From positions 1-64,000 of the forward strand of contig WSYH01000664.1 of assembly GCA_036426205.1 (NCBI GenBank): DNA of 64,000 bases, given 5' to 3'. The notes under the pieces were generated by a model. That model saw only the letters and a program-made list of their open reading frames with translations, was not told the origin of the DNA and searched no databases. Shown in pieces: positions 45,545 through 57,415 of the stretch. Both the position numbers and the translations under genes were made by a program. The stretch comes from Ascaphus truei. Its lineage: Eukaryota; Chordata; Amphibia; Anura; Ascaphidae. Each line of letters begins with the position of its first letter. The stretch's first letter is position 1.

Positions 45545-48500
45545 ATTATATATATTTTTTTATTGGGTTCATAAACATGAAACAACATTACAACAATACA
45601 ATACAGAAAAAAAAACAATAAGAAACATAGAAAAATATACTTTTACACAAAATTGTTTTTAGTATTGCTCATCATACTTTCAAAATTCAACACATAAACA
45701 CAAAAAATAATAAAAAATAAAAAACAGATAATAGCATTTACAAAGATTAATATCAAAGCTATCACCACACATCCTCCTAATACAATCTGGCATAAGATTC
45801 CCCATTCACCATCTCCCCCATCAACAATATGCTATCATATTTCCTCAAGCTCGAAATTATCTATATCCCATCGCAATCAGTCTGAGAAGACCCCAAGAGG
45901 TATGCTCAAATGTGTGTATGATTGAATCCCTACCTTGTTGTGATATAGTATCAATAAACTTTCCTCATTTAAAAAAAAATTGTTTCTTTATTCGTCTCAG
46001 CTTCTAATTTGTCAATTTATTCAGATAATCTTTTGAAATATCTAAAGGGGGGGCGGGGGAAGTCAGGCTTTATCGTGTCACCATCACACTGGGACAACTT
46101 ACTGGTGCAATATTCCTAGATTTTGCAAAGGCTTTTGATACTGTTGATCATGTTATCTTGCTTAAACTCCAGTTCTCTGGAATAGGGAAGCATGCTTTAA
46201 ACTGGTTTCATTCCTACCTATCAGCTAGATCCCAACATGTGTCTATCTCAGGCTTTAACTCCAACCCCATGGATATCACCTGTGGTGTCCCGCAAAGCTC
46301 TGTTCTGGGGCCCCTACTCTTCTTGGTATTCATCAATGAACTTCCTATAATTTGTAAGGGAGCTTCAATACACATGTATGCGGATGACACAATCTTATAT
46401 GCACACAGCCCTAGTGTTTCCGACCTTGAACACATACTTCAGTCTGACTTTTTGAGACTTAAAAATTGGATTTATCAAAACAAACTGTTTTTAAGCACTG
46501 ACAAGACTGTAACAATGGTATTTGGGACCAAAGCTAAATTTTTGAAGCTTCCAATGCTTCCAATGACTGAGCTCCAGATCAGAATAAACGCTAATACCTC
46601 CCTAACTCCTGTTACTAGTTTTAAATACTTGGGCATATGGTTTGACTCCCATTTAACATTTGGGATGCACATTGATACCCTGACAACCAAGACCTATGCC
46701 AAACTAGGGGTGCTTTACAGGAACAAATCCTCCCTAAGTCTCCTGGTCAGAAAGCGTATCGCACAGCAGATGCTAATGCCAATTATTGACTATGGGGACA
46801 TAGTATACGGCTCGGCACCCCAAACCGACCATAGCAAACTTGATATCCTCTACAATTCAATATGCAGTTCTGTTCTCCAATGCAACTACAACACTGCAAG
46901 TCATCACTTGAGACTAGGCGCAATGTTCATCTCTCCTGTCTTGCCTTCAAATACTTTTTGGGCAAGCTACCCATCTACCTGAACAAGCTCCTCACCCCTA
47001 CCACATGCAACACTTATCATCTGAGATCTGACTCCAAAAGACTGTTCATGGTCCCAAGGCTCAACAAAGTATCCGGCCATTCCTCCTTCTCTTACCGTGC
47101 ACCCCACAACTGGAACAACCTACCGGAGACTCACATCCACCACTAGTCTAAGTTATTTCACAACTAAAGCTGTCTCACATTTTAACCTGGTCTTTAACTG
47201 TTACATACGCCCATAATATATATTATCTTTAACTGTGCATGCAATGTCTTGTATATAATGTATACCCTGTTCACTTATGTTACTGTATATGTAACCATGT
47301 TTTATTTGTCATCATAACTTTATGCCCAGGACATACTTGAAAACGAGAGATAACTCTCAATGTATTACTTCATGGTAAAACATTTTATAAATAAATAAAT
47401 CACTGTTTTCCTTGCTGCAAGCAAAACTATCTCTGCTAGCCTTGGAATATTGTTCTTTATATTGACCTCTTTCCAACTTTCCATATTTCCAAACAGCAAG
47501 GCTAAGGGCTCTTTTATTGTAGTTCCCCCAATAACGTCTTGTATATACTGCAGAACTTTATCCCAAAAATCAGAAATAACCAGACAATCCCACAAACAGT
47601 GTTTTAAATCTGCTCTTTCCTGGGAGCACTTCGGGCTCTTATTTTTAGATTTCTCAATCCTCTTATAATTAATATCGAAAGCATAATAAGCCCTATGCAG
47701 TATCTTATATTGCATCTCTCTCCACTCCTCAGAAATGATAATTTTCCTAACCCGAGTTAACCCTTCGAGTAACAGATCAACTCCTTCAATTGCTGGGATA
47801 TCTTTTTCCCACCCAGTGAACATTTTTCTTAGGTCCTTCCCATAGTCCTTGTCCCTAATCCAATCATATAAATCTGAGATAGAATATTTGGTACTATTAG
47901 CATCCTTTAAAAAAGCATCAAAAAAAATCTATTCCCAATAGATCTGATTTATAGCTTTCCATACGCTTGCAATAATGCATTACTTGTATAAAGGGAAGTG
48001 TTGTGTCCGAGGCAGTCCCATTTGTTCTTTCAGTTCTTGGAACGTCAAGAACCTACCATTGTTCACATCCACCAACTGGCCCAGAGTTCTAATCCCCTTG
48101 TCTCTCCATATCTGAAAAGATGCCTGTATCTTTCCTGGAGAACCCTTAAATTCCCTTGTATAGTTAAAAATGTTGAGCAAGTATTTGAAAGCCCAAATTG
48201 TTTTCCCAATATTCTCCAAGTAGCCCATGTATCCTTAATTAGCAGGTTTCCTTTGGCTTCCATTGGTATTTCTCTCCATTTTATATGTAAAATCCCTGGG
48301 AGACACTGTGGGGATACTAGCTGCTCCTCTAATTCTAGGCATGAGTAATAGTTGTTTCCAGTTATCCAATCTTCTACATGTCTTGCTACACAAGCCTGAT
48401 TATATTTTTTGATATTAGGCAAATTAAGCCCTCCCCCCCACCCCCCACTTTTTCTTCAGACATAATTTATTAATAGCGATTCTATTTCTCCCTTTCCTCC

Positions 48501-48913
48501 AGATAAATCTAGAAATTGGTTTATTTAGAAGTTTAACATTGGAGTGTTTCAATAATATTGTAACATCTGTAGAGGGTAAATTCATTTAGCAAAACTGATC
48601 ATTTTAACCATCTGATACCTGCCAGACAAATTAAGTTGTACATTTTGCTACCCCTCTAATTCTGTGATTATTTTAGGGATAAGTGCCCCGAAATTATTTT
48701 TGTAAAGATATTTACCCTCCAGATCAATATAGATTCCTAAATATTTAAGTGGTTTCCTAGTTACCTTCAATGGGCATTTTCCCTCCCATTTCATATTGTT
48801 TTTACTTGATAGGATTAGTATTTCAGTCTTAGCTGTGTTCAAACCAGAGATAGAACATGAAATACAGACAGAGCTCAATGCTACATCCATTAACACAGAT
48901 ACACGGTACAGTG

Positions 48914-48920
<7 letters not shown>
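45545..48920 (-). mobile_element. L1/Tx1-type LINE 3' half, interrupted by another LINE
   Basis: Minus-strand ORF2 remains run from about 48900 to 47400: SGLNTAKTEILILS and LKYLGIYIDLEGKYLYKNNF (end of RT), then WREMQYKILHRAYYA, LKHCLWDCLVISDFW and LAARKTVIY (C-terminal part typical of L1/Tx1). At 47400 it is cut by a plus-strand LINE. It appears to resume left of that insertion (45545-46050), where minus-strand KFIDTISQQGRDSII and a tail with CATGTTTATGAACCCAATAA end the element. Frames are broken in several places. The resumed segment is assigned by order and style, not a strong match. Confidence 0.65.
46060..47400 (+). mobile_element. 5'-truncated LINE (Jockey/CR1/Rex1 group) with RT palm
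   Basis: Forward frame: GAIFLDFAKAFDTVDH (palm A, catalytic Asp), then CGVPQSSVLGPLLFLVF (QS where QG is usual), then IHMYADDTILYA with the YADD active site, then FKYLGIWFDSHLTFG. The frame to 46982 gives about 290 residues. A shift near 46905 leads to the C-terminal SSLETRRNVHLSCLAFKYFL and NWNNLPET. The 3' end is ACTTGAAAACGAGAGATAAC ... TAAATAAATAAA at 47330-47400. The endonuclease is absent. It lies inside, and is therefore younger than, the minus-strand L1/Tx1 element. Same family as 62855-63545. Confidence 0.8.
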
Positions 48921-48952
<32 letters not shown>

Positions 48953-48971
48953 CCCACCATACCCACCTTTT

Positions 48972-49740
48972 TTTACCCACCATAACCTTAATGACAGTGG
49001 TGATTACCTAGTCTAGTTTCAAACCTGCAAGCCATTAAGACCAGCCTCACACTGATGATACCCATCAAGGTTGAAACATGTATGTGAGTAGGTCTAATGG
49101 CTTTGCATCTCATCCCAGCCTCTGTTTAAAAGCTGTGTTTAAAACAGCATGCAGTGGCTTGGGATGGGCTTGTGTATATAGAGCTTGAGACAAAAGGTGG
49201 CACTGAGTGCTCATTGCATGTCATTTCCCAGAATCCCTTGCTGCAGTGGAAGCCTGTATGCTGGGTGACAATGGGGAAAGACAGCGTTTGCAGACCTGTC
49301 AAGACATGCAAATGAACATACAGTAATATTACAGTTGCTTTATGCTTTACTGGGGAGGTTTTTGTCACTTTTTTTACCCACCATAACCTTAATGACAGTG
49401 GTGATTACCTAGTCTAATCTCAAACCTGCAAGCCATAAGACCAGCCTCACACTGATGATACCCATCAAGGTTGAAACATGTATGTGAGTAGGTCTAATGG
49501 CTTTGCATCTCATCCCAGCCTCTGTTTAAAAGCGTGTTTAAAACAGCATGCAATGGCTTGAGGATGGGCTTGTGTAATACGAGCTTGAGACAAAAGGTGG
49601 CAACTGAGTGCTCATTTGCATGTCTTTCCAGAATCCCTTGCTGCATTGGACGCTGTATGCTGGGTACAATGGGGAAAGACAGCGTTGCAGACCTGTCTAA
49701 GACATGCAAATGAACATACAGTAATATTTACAGTTGCTAT
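48972..49740. repeat. ~400-bp unit in two tandem copies
   Basis: Copies 48972-49374 and 49375-49740 start ACCCACCATAACCTTAATGA and carry CATCAAGGTTGAAACATGTA, CATTTCCCAGAATCCCTTGC and GACATGCAAATGAACATACA. They differ mainly by single-base gains and losses. A third partial copy is at 51441-51590. Inside each, CATTTGCATGTC pairs with GACATGCAAATG. A TA run precedes at 48917-48950. Confidence 0.85.
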
Positions 49741-49959
49741 ATATATATAGATAGATATAGATATCTTTTGAATAAAATGGTCTTTTAGATTAACCCTTTG
49801 GCCAAAGTGTTGTAAGCCCTTGAGCCCCTCAAAGGCAGACCACATCTCAAGGGTCCTAACACTAAAATAAATTCTTAATAATCTGTACATTACCAGGAAG
49901 AATGATTTATAATACATCTGTCAACATTAGTTGCATAGTTCTAAGTCTAGGTCTAAGAT

Positions 49960-51270
49960 CCTTTGGAAAGATCATCTGCCACCACAAGTGGAGACTGGTG
50001 GGCACCCCCAGAAGAAGTAGCGAGTAATGGGCCTGTTCCCCATGTACCCTCCCCAGCGGCTTCAACAAGCCGACCACTCGACCCAAGGAGTACGAGTTTT
50101 GTTCCTACTAGAGACTATGTAGCTCAAGATTCACACTTTATGAGAGAGCCAGGGCCTCAAGCCAATGGTAGCCTCTCCACCCAAGAAAACATCGGAGAAG
50201 AGACTCGATAGAGTCAAAGAGTGAGACGCCCTCCAACGAAAATGGCATATGATTCGTTAGGTGCACCTCACTATGAGTCTCAACAGCGGTCTCAGAGCAG
50301 GTTTGCTTCTGTAATGACCATGCTCAATGAACTGTTTAATTTGGTTTAGATGTGTTGTACAAAGTTAAGTTCTTTGAGTAAATGTATTTTTCATTATATA
50401 AGATTTTGTATATGTGTTCTCAAGCGAGGTCGTTGAGGTCTCCACCAGGGGGAGGATGTATCCGAGTCCTACTACCCTGCCTCTGGTGCGGGGAAACTGC
50501 TCGGTTGTCTGTCGCAATCGGGAGGTGGGGGCAGCCATGTTGATTAGGTGCGCATGCGCAGTGTCAGGACTGTGACAGCCATCTTCGGACGGCGCCGGAG
50601 ATGCAGCCACTGGACTAAAAGGTCCAGGATCCTCCGGGGGAGGGAAACACCACATGGGGCTGTCTCTGCAAATAGGGTTCTGAGGAGAGGAGGAACAGGA
50701 TATCCTCCGTGCGCTGAAATCCCAAGAGTCAGTTCTGACGTAGGCACCGAGGAGACAGGTTGTGTTGAGGGTGCAGTAGCCCACACGGCAAGGAGGATCT
50801 GGACCCCTTTAGGAGAGAAGGGATTTGTGTTGGGGGCCCTGCTACGTGGGGCCCACTCCAACTCACCACACCAAGCAGCACCTGGGTACTGGAGTACCCA
50901 GGCAGGTATCCAATGTGCACCTACATCCACAGGGGGTAGCGCTGCCTCACATTTGCTGGGACTTGCTGAGACCGAACACCAGGGGTATTGGTGCCACAGC
51001 ACCCTCAGTACTTTGGAGGAACCATCAAGGTTTGAGTCACTTGAGTTATATTGTGGGTACCGTTGCTATCTGTTATATGTGTTATTAGTGTATACAGTAA
51101 ACCTAAGTTAAATACATTGTGTGCTATATTATTCATTACTATTATTCATTACTATTATTGGTTCCTGTGAGGGGTTATCCCACCAATGCTGGGATCCCTC
51201 ATAGGTGGAGGTGCTGCACACAAGGAGAAAGAGCTCCCCCCATGTTCCCAGAGGCGGAGGCTTAGGTCAT
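49960..51270 (+). mobile_element. Gypsy-type element 3' end with LTR
   Basis: A polypurine tract, CCACCAGGGGGAGGA (50442-50456), is followed at once by TGTATCCGAG, the expected start of a 3' LTR at 50457. The LTR runs to about 51270, judged from similarity to 20590-22030, and includes GCGCATGCGCAG near 50551. Upstream, 49963-50211 is a short proline-rich frame (STSRPLDPRSTSFVP) ending in a stop; it may be the end of a pol or accessory frame but has no recognised domain. The right LTR edge is uncertain. Other open frames over the LTR are not genes. Confidence 0.5.
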
Positions 51271-51365
51271 ATGTATAGTATGGTGTGTGCTGTGTGTACT
51301 GTATATGGTGCATGTATGGTATGCCTGTGTGTATCTCTATATAAATATATACTCTGTGTGTGTTA

Positions 51366-51440
51366 TCATGACATACTTGAAAACGAGTGGTAACTCTCAA
51401 TGTATTTTTTCCTGGTAAAGCTATAAATAAATTTTATATA
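51366..51440 (+). mobile_element. Isolated LINE 3' tail
   Basis: CATACTTGAAAACGAGTGGT ... CTCAATGTATTTTTTCCTGG ... TATAAATAAAT: only the last ~70 bp of the LINE family at 46060-47400, an extreme 5' truncation. Confidence 0.75.
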
Positions 51441-51584
51441 TATACACTGAGTGCTCATTTGCATGTCATTTCCCAGAATCCCTTGCTGCAGTGGAAGCGC
51501 TGTATGCTGGGTGACAATGGGGAAAGACAGGGTTGCAGACCTGTCTAAGACATGCAAATGAACATACAGTAATATTTACAGTTG

Positions 51585-51619
<35 letters not shown>

Positions 51620-51639
51620 ACACACACAAAAGTTATCTC

Positions 51640-52080
51640 AGAATAAAATTGTACCAATTAAGCTCACTTTAATGGAAATGAATACAAATGTACAAATCCA
51701 TGTTAATAAAAATAATCCCTGAGAAGATATAAAGAGAAAAATAAAAAGTACCTTAATTATAAAAATGAACGGCAAAAATGAATGTTTGCTAAAATTAGCA
51801 TGCAAATATCATAAAATGCATAGATAAGCTCAAATAATACTGTAAACAACTAAATGAAATAAAAAGAGAGCCCATAAATACATTTTATTGAGTAGAACAA
51901 AAGAGATCACTAAAACTAGTAAAAGGAACTAGAGCAGAAATTAATCAAACAAAAATCTTTACTTCAATGTAAAAAGGTGGAAAATAAATAAATAATGTAC
52001 TGTAGTGCTCCATCAGCTGTAGACCCTGCATAATCAGAGTATAGATACGTATCAGGTATAAGAAATATTCGCTTGACTAA
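51640..52080. other. No gene recognised
   Basis: AT-rich DNA with A-rich runs following a TA microsatellite (51585-51617); no coding signal. Confidence 0.4.
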
Positions 52081-52490
52081 TGCCGAAAATCATCTCCTGG
52101 AAATGGTGCTGGACTCCTTTGATAAATGAGTTGGATTAATACAGCATTATGGGACTTTTTCATTACCCCCAGCTCAAGCATGTCTTCCATCACCCTCTTT
52201 ATGTCCTGCTTCACTTCCAGGGAGGCTCTGTCTGAGGTGGGTTTGGCTCCCTATATCTACCGCACGTGTAGCTAAGTGAGTTCTCCCTGTTCTCTCTGTG
52301 ATTTTGCACTCAAAGGGCTTCGGAACACTGCACAGCTGATCCCTCTGAGATTCAGTGAGCTGCTCACTGACAGCAGCCTCTTGTGCTGACCCACCCCTTT
52401 TGGCTGCAGCTAACATGTCAAGCAAGGGGTCAGCTTCCTGGTCTCCCTCTGGCAGGCCACATACAGCCAGTATGGAGGCCCCCATTCATG
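52080..52490 (-). pseudogene. Gypsy pol fragment: linker and start of reverse transcriptase
   Basis: On the minus strand, LTESQRDQLCSV, FECKITERTGRTHLATRAVD and GSQTHLRQS match the start of gypsy reverse transcriptase (LTxxQ..L, F..PGRT.LATH.ID.G...P.RQ). After a frame change near 52240, EVKQDIKRVMEDMLELGVM and KKSH follow. Upstream LPEGDQEADPLLDMLAAAK fits the linker after protease. It stops before the catalytic palm. The nearby LTR at 50457 is on the opposite strand, so the two are separate insertions or were rearranged. The adjacent L2 3' end at about 52525 marks its other edge. Confidence 0.7.
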
Positions 52491-52524
52491 GTATGCTTTA
52501 ATCATGTTTATATGATACACTTTA

Positions 52525-55500
52525 TATTGTATGTCTTTATTTATATAGCGCCATTAATGTACATAGCGCTTCACAGTAGTAATACATGTGGTAATCGAAT
52601 AAATAACAGATAATATAAATAACAGATCATGGGAATAAGTGCTTTAGACAAACATAACATTAAGGAAGAGGAGTCCCTGCCCCAAGGAGCTTACAATCTA
52701 ATTGGTAGGTAGGGAGAACGTACAGAGACAGGAGAAGGGAGTTCTGGTAAGTGCGTCTGCAGGGGGCCAAGCTTTATGTATCATGTGTTCAGAATGTTCA
52801 CAGTGCTATTCGTATGCTTCTTTAAGCAAGTGTGTCTTAAGGTGGGTCTTAAAGGTGGATAGAGAGGGTGCTAGTCGGGTACTAAGGGGAAGGGCATTCC
52901 AGAGGTGTGGATCAGTCAGTGAAAAAGGTTTAAGGCGGGAGAGGGCTTTAGATAAAAAGGGGGTAGAAAGAAGACATCCTTGAGCAGAACGCAAGAGTCG
53001 GGGTGGTGCATAGCGAGAAATTAGGGCTGAGATGTAAAGAGGGGCAGAAGAGTGTAAAGCTTAAAAAGTGAGGAGAAGAATGGAGTGTGAGATGCAGGAT
53101 TTGATTGGAAGCCAGGAGAGGGATTTCAGGAGGGGAGATGCTGAGACAGATCTAGGAAAGAGTAGAGTGATTCTGGCAGCAGCATTTAGGATAGATTGTA
53201 GGGGAGACAGGTGAGAGGCAGGAAGGCCGGACAGCAGGAGGTTACAGTAATCAAGACGGGAGAGAATGAGGGCCTGAGTCAGAGTTTTAGCAGTCGAGCA
53301 ACAGAGGAAAGGGCGTATTTTTGTTATATTGCGGAGGAAAAAGCGACAAGTTTTAGAAATGTTTTGAATGTGAGGGGCGAATGTGAGAGAGGAGTCGAGT
53401 GTGACCCCTAGGCAGCGTGCTTGGGCTACTGGGTGGATGATCGTAGTTCCAACAGTAATGTGGAAGGAGGTAGTAGGGCCAGGTTTGGGAGGAAGTTTGA
53501 GGAGCTCTGTTTTAGCCATGTTGAGTTTAAGGCGACGGAGGGCCATCCAGGATGATATAGCAGAGAGACATTCAGAAACTTTGGTCTGTATAGCAGGTGT
53601 AAGGTCAGGTGTTGAAAAGTATATTTGTGTGTCGTCAGCATAGAGGTGATATTTAAACCCAAAAGATGTTATTAGGTCACCTAGAGAGAGTGTGTACAGA
53701 GAAAAGAAAAGAGGTCCCAGGACAGAGCCCTGGGGTACCCCCACAGAGAGATCAATAGAGGAGGAGGAGGCGTTAGCAGAAGAGACACTGAAAGTATGAT
53801 GGGAGAGGTAGGATGAGATCCAGGATAGAGCTTTGTTCCGAATACCAAGAGTATGGAGAATGTGAAGGAGAAGAGGGTGGTCCACGGTGTCAAATGCTGC
53901 AGAGAGGTCGAGTAATATGAGCAGAGTGTAATGACCTCTGTCTTTGGCAGCATGGAGGTCGTCAGTTATTTTAGTGAGGGCTGTTTCCGTGGAGTGAGCA
54001 GTGCGGAAGCCAGATTGTAGAGGGTCTAGGAGAGAATAGGTGTTGAGAAAATGGAGCAAGCGAGAGAATACAAGACGTTCAAGGATTTTAGAGGCAAAAG
54101 GCAGGAGGGAGACAGGTCGATAGTTAGAAAGACAGGTAGGGTCAAGCTTGCTGTTTTTGAGTAATGGTATGACTGTTGCATGTTTGAAGGAGGATGGAAA
54201 GGTTCCAGAGCAGAGGGAGGAGTTAAAAATGTGTGTGAGCGTAGGGATTATAGTAGGAGCAAGAGGTTTTAGGAGATGGGAGGGAATGGGGTCAAGAGGG
54301 CAAGTGGTAGAGGGAGAAGTGGCGATCAACAGCGACACATCCTCCTCTGAGACAGTGGAAAAAGAGTCAAGGAAGGCAGGAGGAGAGTTAGGAAGAGGTG
54401 TAGGATGGGAAGAAGAAACAGAGGGGATGTTCTGACGTATGGATTCCACCTTTTCCTTAAAATAGTCAGCAAAGTCCTGAGCGGAGATGGAGGAAGGAGA
54501 GGCAGCTGAGGGTGGTTTGAGTAGAGTATCAAAGACAGAGAACAGTCGGCGTGGGTTAGACTTGTGCATGTTGATTAGTGCAGAAAAGTAGGCTTGTTTA
54601 GCTTGCGAGAGGGCAGAGTTGAAACAGGATAGCATAAATTTGTAGTGAAGGAAGTCTGCGACAGTGTGAGAATTCCTCCAGAGGCGTTCAGAGGAACGAG
54701 TGGAGGAACGCAGCATGCGTGTGTGGGAATTTAGCCAGGGTCTAGGGTTAGAAGGGCGAGTGCGGCAGAGAGAAAGTGGGGCATGTAGATCAAGAGAGGA
54801 GGACAAGACAGAGTTGTAGTTCCTGACCAGGTTGTCGGGGTCTGTAGCAGAGCTGAGAGAGGAGAGGGAGGAGCGTAAAGTGGACTCAAAGTCAGGTAAG
54901 TGAATAGAGCGCAGGTTTCTGCAGAACCGGGGTGTAGATGGAGGTGGAGAAGGGGAGAAGCGAGATAGAGAAAATGAGATGAGATGATGGTCAGAGAGAG
55001 GAAAAGGGGAAATGGAGAAATCGAAGAGAGAGAAGTTCTTAGTGAAAACCAGGTCTAAGTAGTGGCCATCCTTGTGGGTGCTGGCTGCAGTCCACTGTTG
55101 AAGGCCAAAAGAAGAGGTTAGAGAAAGAAAGCGGGAAGCCCAAGGGAGAGAGGGGTCATCAATGTGGCAATTGAAGTCCCCAAGGAGAAGAACAGGGGAG
55201 TCTGAGGAGAGGAAGAAAGAGAGCCAGGATTCAAAGTGAGAGAGAAAGGCAGAAGGGGGATGAGTAGAGGTAGGTGGGCGATAGATGACCGCCACATGAA
55301 CAGGGAGAGGAGAGAAAATCTGGACAGTGTGAGCCTCAAAGGAGGGAAAAGCAAGAGAGGGAGGAATAGGAAGGGTTCGGTAACGACAGAGAGAGGAGAG
55401 CAGGAGCCCCACGCCTCCACCCCTGCCATCAGTGCGAGGAGTGTGGGAGAAGGAAAGGCCACCGTAGGAGAGGGCAGCTTCAGAGCAGAGTCAGACTGAG

Positions 55501-56230
55501 TGAGCCAGGTCTCAGTTATAGCAAAGAGAAGCAGGGAGTGAGAGAGAAAGAAGTCATGCACAGAGAGGAACTTATTAGAGAGGGAGCGAGCATTCCAAAG
55601 GGCACAGGAGAAAGGGAGAGAGGAGGGAGGGTGGCAGGGGATGGGTATGAGGTTGGAGGGGTTGACACCAGAAGGAGTAGAGGTTGCAGTTGGCAGGCGA
55701 GGACGAGCGCATGTAGGAATAAGACAGGGACCAGGATTGGGAGAGATATCCCCAGAAGCAAGGAGGAGAAGCATGGATAGAAAGAGAATGTGTGAGGAGG
55801 ATTTGTAGGGTGTGTTTTAGTGCAGGGGATATAGCTGTGTGGTGTCAGAGGATGCAGGTAAGAAAGGAGTTCATGTGAACAGAGAAGTGGTGAAGGAAGG
55901 AGAGATGGAGATATATGAATGGCGTTAGAGACATACTGAGGCTGGTAAAAAGAAGTGCATAATTTGAGAAGAAGTGAAGCCACTGCAAATATAAATGGTA
56001 AAGGCAGCATCACAGCAGTAATGATGCAGTCTGGTATTGATGATATCCTCCTTTCCAGCGTAGTTCAAATGCAGGAATCAGGGCCAGTTGGGGTGTCCAC
56101 TTCTACCTCACTTCTTTTGAACTTCCTTTTAAACTTCAGTTGTTCAGTAGTCATGCCACTTATAATGGGCCACTTGGATATGGGCTCGTTTCCTACTGTC
56201 CCCGAGGTCACTACGTAATTTACGTAGTTC
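52525..56230 (-). mobile_element. L2-type LINE, nearly complete
   Basis: Minus-strand element. The 3' tail shows the L2 hallmark TTGTAAGCTCCTTGGGGCAG (complement at about 52680-52700) and TGGCGCTATATAAATAAAGA at 52530-52550. The body encodes endonuclease and reverse transcriptase. The 5' end is near 56230. A long open reading frame and few frame breaks make it the youngest-looking element in the window. The poly-purine look of the plus strand is the complement of its codon use. No separate ORF1 recognised. Confidence 0.8.
53061..55774 (-). CDS. L2-type LINE endonuclease-reverse transcriptase, two or three frame breaks
   Basis: Starts near 55774 ([10 protein letters not shown], the usual start of L2/CR1 endonucleases), then WNARSLSNK and ITETWLT with the catalytic Glu. 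A one-base shift near 55476-55482 moves to the long frame: [36 protein letters not shown] and PLSDHHLI (apurinic endonuclease motifs). Reverse transcriptase follows: [22 protein letters not shown] (Asp), [21 protein letters not shown] (active site) and [12 protein letters not shown]. The frame ends at 53061 in a T/A run; the last ~80 residues (LTDPHLWNALPLS, LKTHLLKEAYE) continue in another frame to about 52806. All catalytic residues are present. It copies its RNA at nicked target DNA. Confidence 0.85.
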
Positions 56231-56239
56231 AGGTAAAAA

Positions 56240-57010
56240 TTATACCTAATATCTCATGATATTATCATGACACCATGTATCAACATCCTTCCTATATTTA
56301 CTTATTTGGTATATCCCTGTATACATTTCCTTTCTAAAAATAAATGTAACCTTTTCTTAAAGATTTTTATTATATCTGTATCTGGGTAATAAATTCTACA
56401 TTTTAACTTCCCTTACTGTAAAGAACCCTTTCCTTTTTTGTTGGTGAAATCTCCTTTCCTCCAAACTTAAGGGATGACCCTGTGTCATATGTACTGTTCT
56501 TTGCGATTTATTGTTCTTTTTGAAAGTTCCTTGTATTGATCCCTACTATATTTGCAAATAATTATCATATCCCCTCTTAGGCCACGCTTATAGTGCCAGC
56601 GAAGCGATGCGTGACGTCACCCGTCGCTGTAAGCGAAAGTTGTATTGCGCTTTGTGGTGGCGGCGCGGGCGACCAGGCTCCTGATTGGTTCAGGGGCTGT
56701 CACATGAGGCGATAGCCCCTGAAAAATCAAATAATTCTGGCTACCAAAAATCACGTCGCCCCGTCGCTTTGTCGCCGTCGCGCTTACTATAAGCGCACGC
56801 AGCGGCGATCATGCATTTGTTTTCGGGCGACGTCGCATCACCGTCACTATAAGCACGGCCTTAGACACCTCTTTTCTAATGTAAACACATCTAAATTAGC
56901 TAGCCTCTCTTCATAATTCAGATATTTCATCCCCTCTAAAAATGTGGCGGCTCTTCTCTGCACTTTTCTGTAATGTCTTTTTTTAATGGAGTATACCCCA
57001 AACTATAGGT
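56240..57010 (-). mobile_element. CR1-type LINE 3' fragment, second copy
   Basis: Closely follows 30690-31090: TATTTGGTATATCCCTGTAT, GTAAAGAACCCTTTCCTTT, TTATCATATCCCCTCTTA, then after the MITE GACACCTCTTTTCTAATGTA. On the minus strand this is the RT C-terminal region. GCGGCTCTTCTCTGCACTTT (near 56950) is a part less well kept in the other copy. Confidence 0.75.
56580..56860. mobile_element. Harbinger-like MITE with TTA duplication
   Basis: A 281-bp GC-rich element with ends GGCCACGCTTATAGTG and CACTATAAGCACGGCC. TTA flanks at 56577-56579 and 56861-56863. The copy of the host repeat at 30985-30999 reads CCTCTTAGACACCTC with a single TTA, proving the insertion and its 3-bp duplication. TTA targets point to PIF/Harbinger. 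No protein. Rich in CGTCGC-type CpG. Confidence 0.85.
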
Positions 57011-57415
57011 TGGTATCATGTATTAAAATGTTTTTAGATTATTTATGCACTTTAGAGTTCTTTTTCTCTGTAGAACATACATTACTCCTTAGGTTTACAC
57101 TTTTTACCATATGTTAATTTAAAGGCTCAAACACATTCTGCAGTTTAGTAGAAAAGAAAATCCTAGACTCTATTAGATAAATAATAACATTCATACATAA
57201 TTGCTAACATTTTGAAATATAACATAGGTAATAGTTAAGAAGGTAGCTGTTTAGTATAGTTTACAAATACGGAAATTCTTAATAAACAAAAGCAATAGGG
57301 AATACATTGAAAGTGTGTGTGTGTGTGTGTGTAAGTGCATACCCACTAAAAAGGATTTATTTGTGTGTGTATTTATTTGTGTGTGTGTGTATTTATTTGT
57401 AGGCCTATAAAAGCT

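Noticed and set aside
50365..51111. Several 60-187-residue frames on both strands
   Set aside because: They overlap each other across an LTR and show no domain; gypsy LTRs are not coding.
53211..55780. Plus-strand arginine/glutamate-rich frames
   Set aside because: Antisense shadows of the L2 endonuclease-reverse transcriptase.
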